Below are positions 12,421-25,249 of a DNA stretch of 64,000 nt, piece by piece. How positions within the stretch are numbered: position 1 is the first letter of the stretch; every line of letters begins with the position of its first letter. Location: contig NC_088301.1 in NCBI RefSeq assembly GCF_032854445.1, forward strand, positions 4,823,703 through 4,887,702, read 5' to 3'. The notes under the pieces were generated by a model. That model searched no databases and was not told where the DNA came from. It saw only the letters and a list, made by a program, of their open reading frames with translations. Source of the DNA: Liolophura sinensis (Eukaryota; Mollusca; Polyplacophora; Chitonida; Chitonidae). The position numbers and the translations under genes were made by a program.

Positions 12421-15149
12421 TCATGACAATTGTACAAATTTGCGAATTAAATATGGTACATTTTCCCGCTCCCCCCACTGTGGCCACCATTTCGTTCTGT
12501 CAGTTCATTCATAAAGTCATGTGATCCATTCAAGGGAGATAATACTTGTGGCAATCATTATAGTATCACAAAGCAAGTCTGGTCGCCCATTTGGCTGGTT
12601 CCCTCCCTCCTGGCGTCAGATGTTGCTAATCGGCTTAGTATCAGAAGTCATCAAAATGATGACAGATGGCTTCTGAAAATGTATTTATTTTGTAAATTTG
12701 TGTGATTGTCATGAATCGTTTTTGGTTCAGCCAGATACAGAACAGGATTATGGGGACCATTCTGTTGATGTCGTTTTACCTCAGGGAAATTTTAATGCCC
12801 ATCTGAGGGTGCAATAAGTATGACTCACTGTCGATCTGACACATTAGAAGCCATTTCTCCATGCGACTCTCCCAACACTGCGTTGCTTGATGTTAGAGTT
12901 ACACTGTTACATTTCGTAACCATGCGTTAGTTATCTCCTCGGCCACAGAGGCCCCACAGTAACAATAGTAAGGATTGGGAAAACATGTCATTGTATTACG
13001 GACAATTTCACTGGACAGCCTACATGGTCCATGAATAGCAGTGGAACGTTTGACAGAGAATTATGCGTTGTCGAGAACCGGACCCGCTGTAATGTTTCCA
13101 GCAGGCCCAGCGCCTGTCTCAATCGAGCCTCTAGCTCTGGCTAGTTCCTACATCTGTCACGCTAACATTACTCACTCAGCATTTAATAATAAGACAAAAT
13201 ACAAGTGACTGATCTAAAATCCTGTACAAACGATACTTACCTGTGAGACATGATAAACACCTCATGGCGCTCGGGTTAATATACTTTCATTTCCTAACGA
13301 CAACAACAACCCACGTGTTTGACAGGTTTTCACCAATTACCAAACTTAACTGTAGGACATGCCGCACAAAATTATTATCTTAAAATGTGGAAGAGGACTT
13401 GAATATTTCAATTCATCCTGAGAGAATGAAATAAAACAAGAAACAAAAAATTGAAAAGAAAAAGAAAAAAAAAGGAAAAGAAAAAAAAATAAAGAAGAAA
13501 ACCATACAAACAAAGAAACAAATTAGAATTATTATTAAAATAAACCTGGTTATTCGTTAACAGAAGTCACCGCATAACGGTAAAGTCAGGGAAAGGTCAT
13601 TAAAAACTCTCTCTACACCCAAATGTCTCTGTGTTCACTTGTTTTTCTTTAGAAATTTTTTTACTGAATCAAATGGAGTTAATTGTTCGAGGCTTCCACC
13701 ATAATGCTAGCCACCATTGCATAAGTGACATATGAACCATACTTCTGGCAACACAGTACTCTTACGTCGCATCACGTTTTTGTTTTTCTTTATAGGCCTA
13801 CTCACAGGGTTACAGGTGATTTTTTTTAGAACATTGTACGTAGGTCTAATCTAGCTGTTACTCATGGTTAATAAGAGCTATTTAACATTAAAAGGTGTGT
13901 TTGGACCGTAAAACATTCTTGTGACTTCATGTAGCGTATCATGTAGCGTATGTATTTATTTATGTCAGCCAGTTGGAAAAAAAACGCTCCTAGTATAGAT
14001 GTATGTGACAGTCCTACTACGTACGCCAACAATACCGTTCATGTAAGTGAAGGTGGAATGAACGCTAAGTTATACTACTAGGCCCCCTATACTAATCTTC
14101 AAAATACCGTTAATAAAGTGACTTTCAATTAATTGTAATAATATGATCTTTTGGGTTTCTCCTCAAAAAAATCTAAAGAAAAAAAAGAGCGCTTTAGCAA
14201 GAGAATTTAGAATAACCACTTTCTCCTCCCTACACCACAAACGTAACACAAAACCTGTTTGTCGCCAACCTGCAACACACCAATCAACTATCTCTTTTAG
14301 CAGGCAGACATCAACACGATTAGTCCACATCAGTTATCATACAATGGCCACCGATATTAGATGTACCGTAATATTTAATTGCTATTCCTTGAACCGCTAT
14401 TAACGCGTAACAGTATAGCTTCCGTGGTTTAACTGGACCAGGTCTACGCCAGGTTGTACACAAGGTTTCATCCGAATGCGCCCTTTTCCTTAAAACTTCC
14501 AACACTGGGACAGACATATATGGAACACTGCCTGGTGGAGAATCCTTTACAACATGTCTGATCGGAACCCAGATCCGCAGGATGAGTAACGGTACCATCA
14601 TGTAATGGATTGTTGCTTCTGCCTACCGGTAAGTCAAGCTGTTCACAAAGTTTATCAAATGGCATACATATTTAGAACATATGCTATAATGTTAAAAAAT
14701 CATTTGAAATTATGAATCGGGATGCTGATTCATGCGTAATACAGTTAGGGTGTTCAGGACATATCATGATATTTAGGCCTACACTCCTCCAATCGCATGA
14801 ATGCCGTGCGGGCGTTTTGTGCGCGATCGCTCATGGTCTAAGGTGATCTGTTGTTCATTGCTGCCCCTTCATGCGGATTTGTTGTCAGTCTTGTAACATA
14901 CGTGGATACTCTTTCTTAAGAGAGCAATGATCAATTCGACATCTGCCCGTGTCGCCATTGGGAGACTAAAGGCACCTCATTAGTGCCATATTATTGCGTT
15001 TGGTTTTTTTGGTACCGGTATGTTTTCTGCGTATAATTTTAGTACGGCTGGTTTTCAAAGATTTTATTAGCAAAATTGGTCAATCATATTTTCTCAGAAA
15101 GTGTTTGTTTACTCTGTAAGGTTTTAACACTGCTTAGTTGGATGAGGCT
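12421..15149. other. no recognised gene
   Basis: A non-coding stretch. It contains a GGGAGATAA motif near 12533 and a roughly inverse TTATCTCC near 12927, which could be ends of a decayed small element, and an A-rich tract at about 13430-13510. The open frames at 14143-14403 (+) and 14320-14665 (-) have no recognisable domain. Confidence 0.4.
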
Positions 15150-15295
15150 CCTCGTTTCGCTGCGGCCTTAAGTCAAGACGTTTATCAGGCTGTATCTAGC
15201 GAGGGTCAGTGGTTTACTCCGCTCTCCTCTCGGTTGCCTTACCTTTACACGACCGTTGTCGTAAGTGAAATGTCATTGTCATGAACCTAATTCTG
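15150..15295 (+). mobile_element. SINE family B fragment, degenerate
   Basis: GAGGGTCAGTGGTTTACTCC and ACACGACCGTTGTCGTAAG match the pattern of the SINE B copies near 45.2 and 39.5 kb (GGTCGGTGG-TTTA... then CCGTCGTATAAGTGAA). Only a diverged part is present and no target-site duplication was found. Confidence 0.5.
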
Positions 15296-15779
15296 CTTAA
15301 TCCATTGTACCAAGGGGCTAGGCGTGTAAACTGCTGAGCCTAATATTTACGCATTTACACGAACAGTTAGAATAAAAATCTGACTACGGTAGATGTACAA
15401 GAGGCCGTATTTCACCGGTTACCTGTGAGAATTTGACATGTACCACAGTTCTGTCGCTCCTTTGGCTTTACTCTCTGTGCTGTGCGTCTTTAATTATATA
15501 TAAAAACCTCGTACCATGTATTTGGCTTATTCTTAGTACAAAATCAGAACCACCTTTATGTCATTTGGGAGATGACGAAGAGGTGTCTAAGATGGCTTTA
15601 TTGTTTACAATAGGTCAGATATGAAATAGAATATAGTTTAGCATACATTCTGTAATTGTTTGAAGTTAAATTCATCTAGATGTAATGTTGTGTTAAAATC
15701 AATACATTGTCCCGCAAAATCACACTAAGTAATAGCCCTTCCCCCTCCGAAATGCTCAATATCCTTTGTACTGCACGTA

Positions 15780-16455
15780 AGCATTGGTGTTTTAGACAAT
15801 ATCCTTTGTACTGTATGCATGATTGGTGTTTTATCCTATGTCCTTTGTACTGTATGTATGCTTGGTGTTTTATACAATGTCCTTTGTACGGTATGTATGC
15901 TTGATGTTTTACCCAATGCCCTTTGTATTGTATGTTTTCTTGGTGTTTTACCCAATGCCCTTTGTATTGTATGTATGCTTGGTGTTTTACCCAATGCCCT
16001 TTGTATTGTATGTATGCTTGGTGTTTTACCCAATGCCCTTTGTACTGTATGTATGCTTGATGTTTTACCCAATGCCCTTTGTACTGTATATATGCTTGGT
16101 GTTTTACCCAATGCCCTTTGTACTATATGTATGCTTGGTGTTTTACCCAATGCCCTTTGTACTGTATGCATGCTTGGTGTTTTACCCAATGCCCTTTGTA
16201 CTGTATGTATACTTGGTGTTTTACCCAATGCCCTTTGTACTGTATGCATGCTTGGTGTTTTACCCAATGCCCTTTGTACTGTATATATGCTTGGTGTTTT
16301 ACCCAATGCCCTTTGTACTGTATGTATGCTTGGTGTTTTACCCAATGCCCTTTGTACTGTATGCATGCTTGGTGTTTTACCCAATGCCCTTTGTACTGTA
16401 TGTATGCTTGGTGTTTTACCAAATACCCTTTGTATTGTGTCTATGCTTGGTATTT
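15780..16455. repeat. 39-bp minisatellite, about 17 copies
   Basis: About 17 tandem copies of a 39-bp unit containing CTTGGTGTTTTACCCAATGC and CCTTTGTACTGTATG. The left copies differ more (TATCCTATG, TATACAATG) than the central ones, a usual sign of an array kept uniform in its middle. The period is 13 codons, so open frames of 130-240 codons appear in several frames on both strands. Their translations, such as MLGVLPNALCTVC, have no known relative, and I treat them as by-products. Confidence 0.95.
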
Positions 16456-16760
16456 ACCCAATGTCGTTTGGGAAAAGTGATGAAAACGCACCAATTGCCT
16501 CCGATTGATACAAGCATAAGCGAAGAAGCCTATACTGCATGATCAATAAGCCATTCACTACAGCCGATCAACCCTCTTATGCCGATGAATTCGTAGGCTT
16601 AAAACGTGTTCCCATTGTATCGGCTGCAGCTTCTAGTGATGATGGTTGTCAGGTAGCGGACGAGGGGCGGTGATTTACTGAGTGCACTCGTGTTTCCTCA
16701 AGCTATAAATCTTCGAGTTGTGGATTTAACACTTTCAGAGTACGGCGTTATTTTCTCCCA

Positions 16761-16761
16761 A

Positions 16762-16796
<35 letters not shown>

Positions 16797-16842
16797 GTAA
16801 GTAAGTAAGTAAGTAAATAAATAAATAAATAAATAAATAAAT
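16761..16842. repeat. AAAT/AAGT tetranucleotide microsatellite
   Basis: A run of AAAT units is interrupted in the middle by five AAGT units and then resumes. It is a compound microsatellite with no evident function. Confidence 0.95.
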
Positions 16843-18407
16843 ACCAGAACAATTTTGATTAAATCTGACTTCGGGAGTGCCCCTATTTTGCGCACAGTGT
16901 TAGCCAGTCGTTTGTATGACTCGTCACGAAGGTGGGGAGAGGTACAGATTACAATGTAATTATTTTGAACCATTTACGCTTGACATTAAAACGATTTTAT
17001 ACAAATAATTCAACGTCTTATTATAGTCTCTTCCCTTGTAAGCCGTGCAGTACGGCACTAATGTATACTGAATTGTTGAACTGCTGATCCAGCCCTCAAT
17101 AAGCCCTTTAACACTTAATTTTATAAGCCTGAGTTCACAACTTATCCAGACCACTGGCAGTCACTACTGGCAGTCACTGGCTGTGGGGGCTTCCGTTTTC
17201 GAACGAGGGCGTGTTAAAACAAGTGTGGGCTTTATAAAGTGAGTACAGTAACCACAATAGAACAATTAACGCAAATTATACACAAAAACGTCAACTCTAA
17301 GGGCACCGAGTTACCGTGAAACCGACCTGCATAGTTTTCAAGGGTATTGCTTATGTAGTTCGAATTTCTGACTCTATACCTCTAGGTATGCCAAGTGCAT
17401 TTGTATTACAGACTGAGAACAAAGACACTGTGTATAAAAACGTCATAGGTTACCGAGGAAACTTGTCGACGAATGTACAGCAACCCTTATAAGCAGTAGG
17501 TTACTCATTCATTCATTCTTTCATTTATTTATTTGATATTTGATTTGTTTACTCCCGTTTCATTCACTTATACGACGGTAGTGATGGATTCGTGAAGGAA
17601 ACCCAATTGCATACGTTAACCACGTGTATTTTGCCACGCACTTGTCTCATGAAATTAAAGCCGCGATCCAAATAATGTGAGCCTGGGGCCTTATCGCTCC
17701 GTCCATATCACCTCGTCAATATCAATGCTCTGAGCGAAAGGGCCAGCAAAGGAATATAGGCTGTTCAGTCTAAAGGGATTAAACTTGGAAAATAATAAAT
17801 TTCTTTAGACTTCAGAAAGGTGAGTGCATACAAAAGTATATATATTTCATTCTGTGAATATATATAAACAATAGCCTTATACATGTATCTTAACTATTAA
17901 AACGTATGTGTCATAAATAGAGGATCTCCGACTCGTGACCCTCTAGTATCAAATTTATTAAAGGAGAGTTAAAAACATTCGTGTTTTTCGAGCCTTTGAC
18001 TCAAGGTCATGTGTCAGGAATTGGAGTCTGTTTCTCCCAATAATGGAAAATCGCAAAAAATATACAAAATTATATTTAAAATCAGGGAGAATATTTTGTC
18101 TTGTTTCTCTGCCTACACAGACACGTGCAGCAGTGCGGAGAAATTTAAGTATGTGACGTCATTCGTCCTGAGAACAAAGCCCAACATTTATACGAAAGAT
18201 AAAACAATAGCCACACAAGTTTCTAAAGTATCATCTGTGTACATGAAAACAAAGCAGCAAACAATTGTTTATAAACAGTTTGCGAGTTTGTTCAAGGAAA
18301 AACTCCGAGAAGTCGTGGGTAGAGCAGTCAGGAGTGCAGCACGTGCATGTGTCTCAGCTCACAGTTGAAATTTTATGCGCCTTATAAAAGGCAAGTGTGA
18401 GCACAGT
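16843..18407. other. no recognised gene
   Basis: The 119-codon frame at 18009-18368 (+) has ordinary composition but no motif I recognise. It is lysine-rich, and a splice context is not evident. A local duplication of ACTGGCAGTCACT lies near 17155-17180. Nothing else stands out. Confidence 0.4.
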
Positions 18408-19000
18408 CTACATTTCTTCGTATGATTGTGAGAACTGGATTACCGTGATGCGGCGATATTCAGCGGATGGATATTCGTCGTTTTTACTTTGGTTGTGGAT
18501 ATGGATGTTGAAGACTCCACCAGAGATCGGCCCCCGAGGATTGGTGACCTGATTTCCATCTCCGATGTTGGATGCAAGAAGATGAACTAGTACAGGCAAG
18601 CTTTTGACGGGTGTTATTTGTGGTTAATGCGTTGGCTGAAGTAAACGGACGAGGGTGGGAAGAACCGACATTGGAGCTGCGAATGTTCGATATTTCACGG
18701 TGCTGGCTTTCCGAAGTTGAGCTATAATTGTTGACAGACTGTATGTTTTTGTGTCCAACTGGAAACTCGTATAACTCCTTCCCACCTGTACCAATACGGT
18801 CCAAAGGTGTGGCCTCGGGTGATGACGCTGCATGGTGTTGTTGATGGTGCGATTTTACATAATCAGCGAGGTGAAAGTTCAGCTATGTAACCAGTACCGG
18901 ATTCTCCTACTTGTACTCACCTTTCGCCAATATTTAGTATATTACATTCTCCGCGACTGTTTACGGAAGCAATATCTCTGACTTTCAGTTGTTCCGCCAT
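18408..19000 (-). CDS. candidate gene, unrecognised, frame unresolved
   Basis: A good first-exon candidate reads from ATGGCGGAA at 19000 (minus) for 80 nt to 18921, followed by a GTGAGT donor. It encodes MAEQLKVRDIASVNSRGEC then NILNIGE. Below it, two overlapping open frames carry non-repetitive, polar sequence. One, about 18880-18484, includes LDRIGTGGKELYEFPVGHKN. The other ends at a TAG at 18408 and includes ASNIGDGNQVTNPRGPISGG and FNIHIHN. No intron joins these pieces in phase as written: the gap after the donor is only about 40 nt to the nearest acceptor. A one-base shift like those in TFB1M could explain it. IGDGNQV loosely resembles the IG-x-x-N core of RHIM amyloid motifs, but the match is partial. 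Function unknown. Confidence 0.3.
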
Positions 19001-19062
19001 GATTTTGTCCCAGAAATGCAGACGACAAAATCACGCTGTAAAAAAGTAGTTCGGTCAGTGTG

Positions 19063-19523
19063 TAGCTGGACACAGACCCCCATTACAACTTCCGTTTTGC
19101 GGTAGGGACGATTGTAGTTCTGTGAATTTTAGGGTATAAAGTCTTTTTTGCTCCCAGGCGTCCATTTTTGGTGCACAGGTGCATGCTTGGTATTAAAATG
19201 CTGGAAACTGTCTAAACTTTGAGGAGGTATGAGCTTTATTGATGAAAGTTTGAAATTCGGGCGAGAGGACACAAGGTGTGAGGTAGTGATGAGGCTGCGA
19301 GTGACGTCCCCTTGGCGTTGCTAGGCACGCCTCCCAGCTGCCGGCATGGAAAGGTCCAGATTTTGACGGTCAACCTATGTCAAGATTTTTATGGCTTCTT
19401 TCTCACAGGCTGGGCCAGGTATGCACCAAAGCTGATTGGCCACGGAATGTTTGGGACTGAGCTACAGCGCTAGACGTTAACATTGTCGCTTATGGAAAAT
19501 TAATGGGGGTCCCAGGCCAGCTT
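19063..19523. mobile_element. small inverted-repeat element, MITE-like
   Basis: AGCTGGACACAGACCCCCAT at the left end is answered in reverse complement by TTAATGGGGGTCCCAGGCCA and GCT at the right end, giving imperfect terminal inverted repeats of about 23 bp around a 460-bp non-coding body. This is the architecture of a non-autonomous DNA transposon. I could not identify a clear target-site duplication, so the superfamily is undetermined. It sits about 60 bp upstream of the candidate start codon at 19000. Confidence 0.5.
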
Positions 19524-20660
19524 TTGAAGGGCTGATTTTTATGAATGAACTTCTGTGAGTCAGTCAAGTAGCTCTCCCCATATTACTGACGAAATCTGGG
19601 ATATGATATTTATCCCACTTTCTCTATCAAATGTCCAGGGTCACATTTATGGGATGAATATAGACACACCGAAAAGCGTTCACGTCATATAATCCAGCTT
19701 GTAATTGCATGTACTTGTGTATCACAGTTATATGTGTATAGCTAAGTCCCTGTGCGTTGCTTTTACTATAACAGTAACTTTGTCCTTGTGTTTACACAAT
19801 CCGAGCAATATTTGTTGTTGTAGGGAATTAAGCGCTAATAAAGGCCCTGTCTGTTCGCTAATTCTATTTTCTAAATGGAAATAAAATACAGTTTAAACCA
19901 ATGAACATATGTAGTTACGAAAAATGTAAATAAGAACAACAACAATGTACGAGGAACTTATTCAGCTAAATATATTTATTTATGTTTATATTTAGGTTTC
20001 CATTGTATTTGTACCTCATTGTACACATATACGTTATTACTTGTTCTACCGTAACTTTGACTGTACTGGGAGACCTTTCGTGTTGACGCTAACCCGTAGA
20101 CATTGCGCAATAGGGGTCGGCAGGTCAAATTACACTCACCCTTAATTTAATGGCGTGCTGTTTTCCCTCGTAGATCATAATAACCGAGCCTTTGTCATGG
20201 TTTTATAGGAGATTGGTGTTCAAACAACAACCCCGTTCCAACTCACGGATTGATCCAAATCAGTTCAACTCTACCGGGCTACATTTACATGTTAGCAAAT
20301 TGTTGACCTAGCGTGTGGAAGGATTTATCGCTAACGCACACAGTTTTTTTTATAATTGCTATCATCGTAGAAGTAACAGTTGCTGATCTTCTCATTGCTG
20401 AGCCTGACTTAAATTGCACAAAATGCGGTATTACATGTTTAGGAACGATGGACCCTATATGACCTTATATGTAGTAACAATCAACAGCGATAATACTGCG
20501 TATAATACAACCACGTGTTGTCTTGTTTCAGGTACCTGATTTAACAGCACAGGGATGTGATGACTCTGAATATGAGAGTCATATGAATGAGTATACGATT
20601 CAACGGTCTCTGTGGATGATGATTACATCCGTATGATGACAAAACGACTCACTTTTGCCT
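19524..20660. other. upstream region of receptor gene, no gene seen
   Basis: AT-rich, unremarkable sequence. A possible splice acceptor (TTGTTTCAG, ending near 20531) lies close to the receptor gene, so an upstream untranslated exon may exist in this stretch, but none can be identified. Confidence 0.4.
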
Positions 20661-20669
20661 CAGATGATA

Positions 20670-20684
20670 AATATAAAACACGTG
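20670..20684 (+). promoter_or_regulatory. TATA-like box with adjacent E-box
   Basis: AATATAAAAC at 20670-20679 overlaps CACGTG at 20679-20684, about 210 bp before the receptor start codon. A TATA element here would place transcription start near 20700 with a short 5' UTR. This is inference from sequence and position. An upstream untranslated exon is an alternative. Confidence 0.35.
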
Positions 20685-20893
20685 ACTAGACAGGCCAACG
20701 GAAGGAGGTTGATCATAAACCAAACTGGTCCCAACGCATAAACATCCAGGGTGAAGCCAGAGGCTGTGCTATTTCGTGTTCGTTTGACTGACATATAGCT
20801 GGAGAAGTTGTCGATGCAAAATACCTGATCAGCATCTTTGCAAACATACGAACAGCCCTTCAGGGCAAACGAAAAACGAGAAACATTGCAAGC

Positions 20894-22650
20894 ATGATCA
20901 CTGAATTTCTGAATGTCACTGTGGCTAGCGGCCCAGGTGTCGGGATAGCTTCGCCCATCGTCATGACACTTACCGGTGTGCTGGGAAACCTCGTATCCCT
21001 GATTGTTCTCTACACCAGCAAGATGGAGATCCGGAAGACACCTTACTTCTTCTTACTCATGGGTCAAGCGTGGTCCAATCTCTTCAGCTACCTACTAACA
21101 GCACCGATTCCTATCATAGTCTACGCGAACAATCTCAAGTGGCTTGGGGGAAGACCCGTGTGTCAGATGAGCGCGTTCGTTTTGACTGGCTTCGGAATGG
21201 TCATCCCGCTCTTTGTCGGATGCCTGTCATTGGAAAGACTTCTAGCCTTGAGATTCCCTTATCTTTATACCCGAAAAGTTACAGTGACTAAAGCCAAATG
21301 CATTTTTGCTGTATGTTGGATCTTTGTGATAGCTTTTTCTACTTTACCTTTACTTGGAATCGGCTGTTACGAATTGCAATTTCCTGGAACGTGGTGTTTT
21401 TTTAACTTCCACAATGAATCCATCAGTGACTCTGTATATGCCTTCATGTACGCCATATTTAACATCGTCGTCATCGCTGGTATTGTACTGTGCAACATCG
21501 CCGTAGTAATGGCTCTGATCGGGATGAAGAAAGAAAAACGCGCTTTGGCTTCGTGTGCTGTCAGCGGCCGACAGAAGAGTTTATTTCAAGTGCAGATGGA
21601 GACCCAGATGGTGTGGTTTCTCTGCGCTGTCACTCTGGTGTTTGTCTGCTGTTGGATGCCACTAAACGTATGTATGCTTTTATTAGGTACCAATTAGAAA
21701 ATGTCAGTCATTAAATAGCAATGATCGTCAACTTTAGCATTTTTGAGCTCAGTTAAAAGCATTCGTATCGTTTTATTTTACGTGTGTGTCAGCTTCATTT
21801 ATGGTCTAACAGTAGGGTTCAAATCCAACACTCGCTGTGTCGGAAGAACTTCAGCTGATCTATCAGGTGCCCGGAGAGGTGCACTGATTTCCAGGGGCAC
21901 CTGTTTGCCTGATCACTATCATTCAAGGAGAAGTATGGAAAAAAATAACAATGAAATAAATATATAAACCAATAATCGAAATAATGTAATGAGCAAGCTT
22001 CAAGCAGCTACAATAGTAAGCAAACCTCGGGTATGAAATATTCCATGTCGCCTTTGGGACAAACTTTCTGAAGATGATTTTTGCAGAGAGCATTCAAAAC
22101 AAAGGAACTCCATGTTGTTCCATCGCGCGGAAGTGCACCATTCGCACAAGATCACTAATCGCAGCTTTAAAAGAATTTCCGTGTACTATTTATTATCAGA
22201 ATGAAAACATATAACACCGACAACAGCCTTCGGAGACTCAGTGTACCAGAAAAATCTTAAGAAGTTATAAACAGTATAGAGAAATTGCCGACATCGGGTG
22301 TCGATAGTTTGGCCCGATCTCACACCTTTCAAGTTGTACCTCGCCAGACACTGAGCCTGCTAATGAGTTGTTTATTTCGTTGATGCAAATCTTGATTGGA
22401 CTGGAAGCTGTTGTCAAGGTTTGGCTATGTTTCAATCGCTTTCAAGGCCCAGATTCTGATAAACCTGACGACGGGAGCTGTCAACCCTCGGGCCGACCTG
22501 CTGTCTATCCGGCTGGCCAGTGTCAAACAACTTCTCGATCCCTGGTTGTACATTCTTTTGCGGAGATCAGTGCTCGTAAAACTTGTCAGCCCATTCAAGG
22601 CAGTGTTCCATGGATTCCGATCAAAAGGTGTACAAAAGCAACCCAGGTAA
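20894..22650 (+). CDS. prostanoid (prostaglandin E-like) G-protein-coupled receptor
   Basis: A seven-helix plasma-membrane receptor. By family it senses prostaglandins, and EP2/EP4-like Gs coupling is only a guess. Exon 1 is 20894-21667, exon 2 is 22447-22650, phase 0, 325 aa. Seen: N-glycosylation sites NVT (residue 7) and NES (174); TM1 with GN at 31-32; Cys90 and Cys168, which should form the TM3-ECL2 disulfide; ERL at 114-116 in place of DRY; the prostanoid ECL2 signature PGTWCF at 164-169; CCWMP in TM6; and in TM7 IRLASVKQLLDPWLYILLRR, with Arg280 in the position that binds the prostanoid carboxylate and DPWLY at 289-293. The TM6/TM7 intron is flanked by GTATGT and TTTCAAG. The last codons CAACCCAGG-TAA also form a strong donor (CCCAG/GTAAGG), so a longer spliced tail is possible. 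The frame is intact throughout. Confidence 0.9.
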
Positions 22651-22760
22651 GGTTGATATTAATGGTAAATCCGACTTAAGTCAAAGTTGAAGATGTGAAT
22701 ATCATCTATAAAAATGTTTTTGGAGCGAAATAGAATGTAAAGTGTTAATGCAAAGTGGAC

Positions 22761-22766
22761 AATAAA
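22761..22766 (+). promoter_or_regulatory. poly(A) signal candidate for the receptor
   Basis: AATAAA lies 111 nt past the receptor stop codon, followed by GTGTGCGG and T-rich sequence. This supports the stop at 22648-22650 as a real end of one transcript form. Confidence 0.45.
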
Positions 22767-22871
22767 GAGTGTGCGGCAAAGTGCACTTGTTTTTCGAGAT
22801 TGGCAAGTTATAGGACAAAACACTATCAGTTAAGTCTTAAACTTGTGAGCCTGGACAAACTTACAGATATC

Positions 22872-23330
22872 TTATGAAGTATTATTGTTTACATATTTGT
22901 TTACAACTTTATGCGGACTAATAATTCGGTGAAAAGTATATAGTTCGTTTTGCATAATATCACATTTATCTGCAGATGTAATATTTAACAGTGTTTGACC
23001 CCCATCTACAATTACACTACAATCAGTATTAAACCTCTCATGTTGTCTTCCCCACAGGTGAACGTTGTTCTTGTAGGAAAGATGCCATGGCCCATCGGCC
23101 CATGTGCTTACCGGTAGTTGAAAGCTGCTGTAGCGATAAATTAAACAAGCACTAAGCGAAGAATGTCCTTTGCGCCGTGTTATTTGGGCGCTTACCATCT
23201 GTTGTAATGCCTGTGGCGTCAAACAACCGCGAAAGAAAGAATTCCTATGCAGCGAGTGGTTTTGGATTTCTACAACGTAGACGTATTTACTGTCAGTGGC
23301 GGTATACAACCCAGAAGCAAAGAATTTCAT
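22872..23330 (-). other. 152-codon open frame, unrecognised
   Basis: The longest non-repetitive open frame here without an assignment. Its translation (MKFFASGLYTATDSKYVYVV near the start, asparagine-rich end) shows no domain, signal peptide or splice context that I recognise. Overlapping plus-strand frames at 23177-23447 are equally plain. It is more likely chance than gene. Confidence 0.2.
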
Positions 23331-25249
23331 ATTTCCGCCACACGAGGAATAGGGACAACCAATTTTGAAATTTTCTTGACTGCTCTAAACTCTTCTTCGA
23401 CTTTGTTTTACGTTGTTTATTATGGATCCAGTGCACGGAAGATTTAGAAGGAAGTCTTTCTGCATTTCAGCTGTGAGTCAGTTTGGGAAGACTGGTCACG
23501 GCGATACGAACATCAGCGAGGCAGGATTTTCTGTGATTTTATAAGCCATATTATGTATTAAAGAATTGTTATTGCACGCGAGCGTGACATCTGATACAGT
23601 CGGAAATAAGCGTAGAAGAACAAATGTTATGAAACTATCAAAAGTTAAAAACGTCCACCACCACACTGACTTTTGTCCTACACTTCTGGTACTATATCCT
23701 TAACTGTGTCGTTAAACAGGAATCCAGTATAGCTTTATGCAGTCTGAGATATATTATATAATATCATAAGTAAAAATGTCTATTCAATCTAATTTTGACA
23801 ACCATAGTATGTATTTTGCTAACAATTCTATCGCTTAAAATATCCTAAGAAATCGCTTTGAGAAATGAGACACGTGGTGATTCCGGTGATTTTGTACTAA
23901 CCTAAGAAAAACCCATCCAACCTTCAAGTATACACAATTGAATGTAAGTACAAATGTATTTGGAATAGAAGCAATGCCCTCAGATTTTGATCATATATTC
24001 TCTACTTTTGTATGAAAATTTACAGCTTTGAAATTATTTTCTGAAGTTTATACCATGTCTAATCCTTTTCGTAAACATTGTTTTCAAATGACGTTTGTCT
24101 TATTTCTTCAATTTATGTCGATTAAAAAGCAATGTGTATCAGCTACAATGTAGACTTTGTTTGAGAAATAACTTGGTTTTCGTGAGTGAGATATTGTTTC
24201 AAAATGCTGCATCGAATATTTCTACGAGTTGCTAAAATGGGCGGAAGAAATTACACATACAACAAAACTGAATAGTGTGAGAATTCATACTGGATGAACG
24301 GTTGTAAATGAAGGGCCTATATAGCTGTGAGCCATGGAGTAGGATGTGTACATTCTACATAGTAAGCTGTTCTGTGCTGACGTCATAACGCCGGCAACGT
24401 AAACAAACTGTATTCTTAGTTAATTGTTCAAAATCTTTTACTTGAAACATTGTCAAGATGGCTCAAATTTACCTAGTCAGTCCATACAGCGGTTTGCGAC
24501 AGATGTAAATAGTTCACTGGAGTATCCGAGACAGTTGTAGTCTCATTATTGTGGTGGCCTATCAGGATGTTTTCCTCGGAAACCACCCATTTTCCTCTTG
24601 AACCGATTTTCCAGAACTCCTTCATATGCATTCAGCACGGTGCACAACACCAATGTAATTAACAAATGAAATAAAAACACTTTATCAGTACAATACAATG
24701 TCTAACGCAAAAGTTTAAAAGGCTTTATACCGGTGAGATATTTAGTTGGCAATAAATCGATCAGCGCAAATTCAAGTGAACTTTTGCTAAATAGTTACCT
24801 TTCACAAAATATCAGCCTCGCTTGTCGCTCGGCAATAAAGCTCCTAAAATTCACTATGCAGATGGCATTGTAACTTTTCAGAATAAGCTTTTCTCTATAA
24901 TTCTCTAGAAATTTGAGCTACTCTTGGGAAACACAGAATATGTGATTTGATTAGCGAATGTGAATTTCTTGGCAAAAATCTCAGGTATAACCTCTTTAAC
25001 CCCTAGAAAACAAGCATACTTGTTGGCTTTTTATTTTCCAAATATTTTACAATCACGATCTTTCGAAGTGATCTTTACAAAATTGTACATGTATGGAATT
25101 TTGAGGTAAAAACATGGTCTTCTCGTACAAAGATAGAAAAGTATTCCAGCCATTAGCTCTATGGTGCTATATTTATGTAAAACACTGCTGACTTACGCAG
25201 CACTCCTTCGTACCGAGAGTGCGGTCCTCGATATATCCATTTATTACTC
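23331..25249. other. no gene; possible dispersed repeat at its right end
   Basis: Mostly AT-rich unique sequence. At about 24770-25005, short blocks recur near 40.0-40.26 kb: TTCACAAAATATCAGCCTC here is the reverse complement of a block near 40152, while a block ending CTCTTTAA is shared in the same direction. This suggests two decayed members of one inverted-repeat family. Confidence 0.35.

Noticed and set aside
22872-23330. 152-codon minus-strand frame as a gene
   Set aside because: It has no domain, no splice context and equally plain antisense frames. It is kept only as a low-confidence note.
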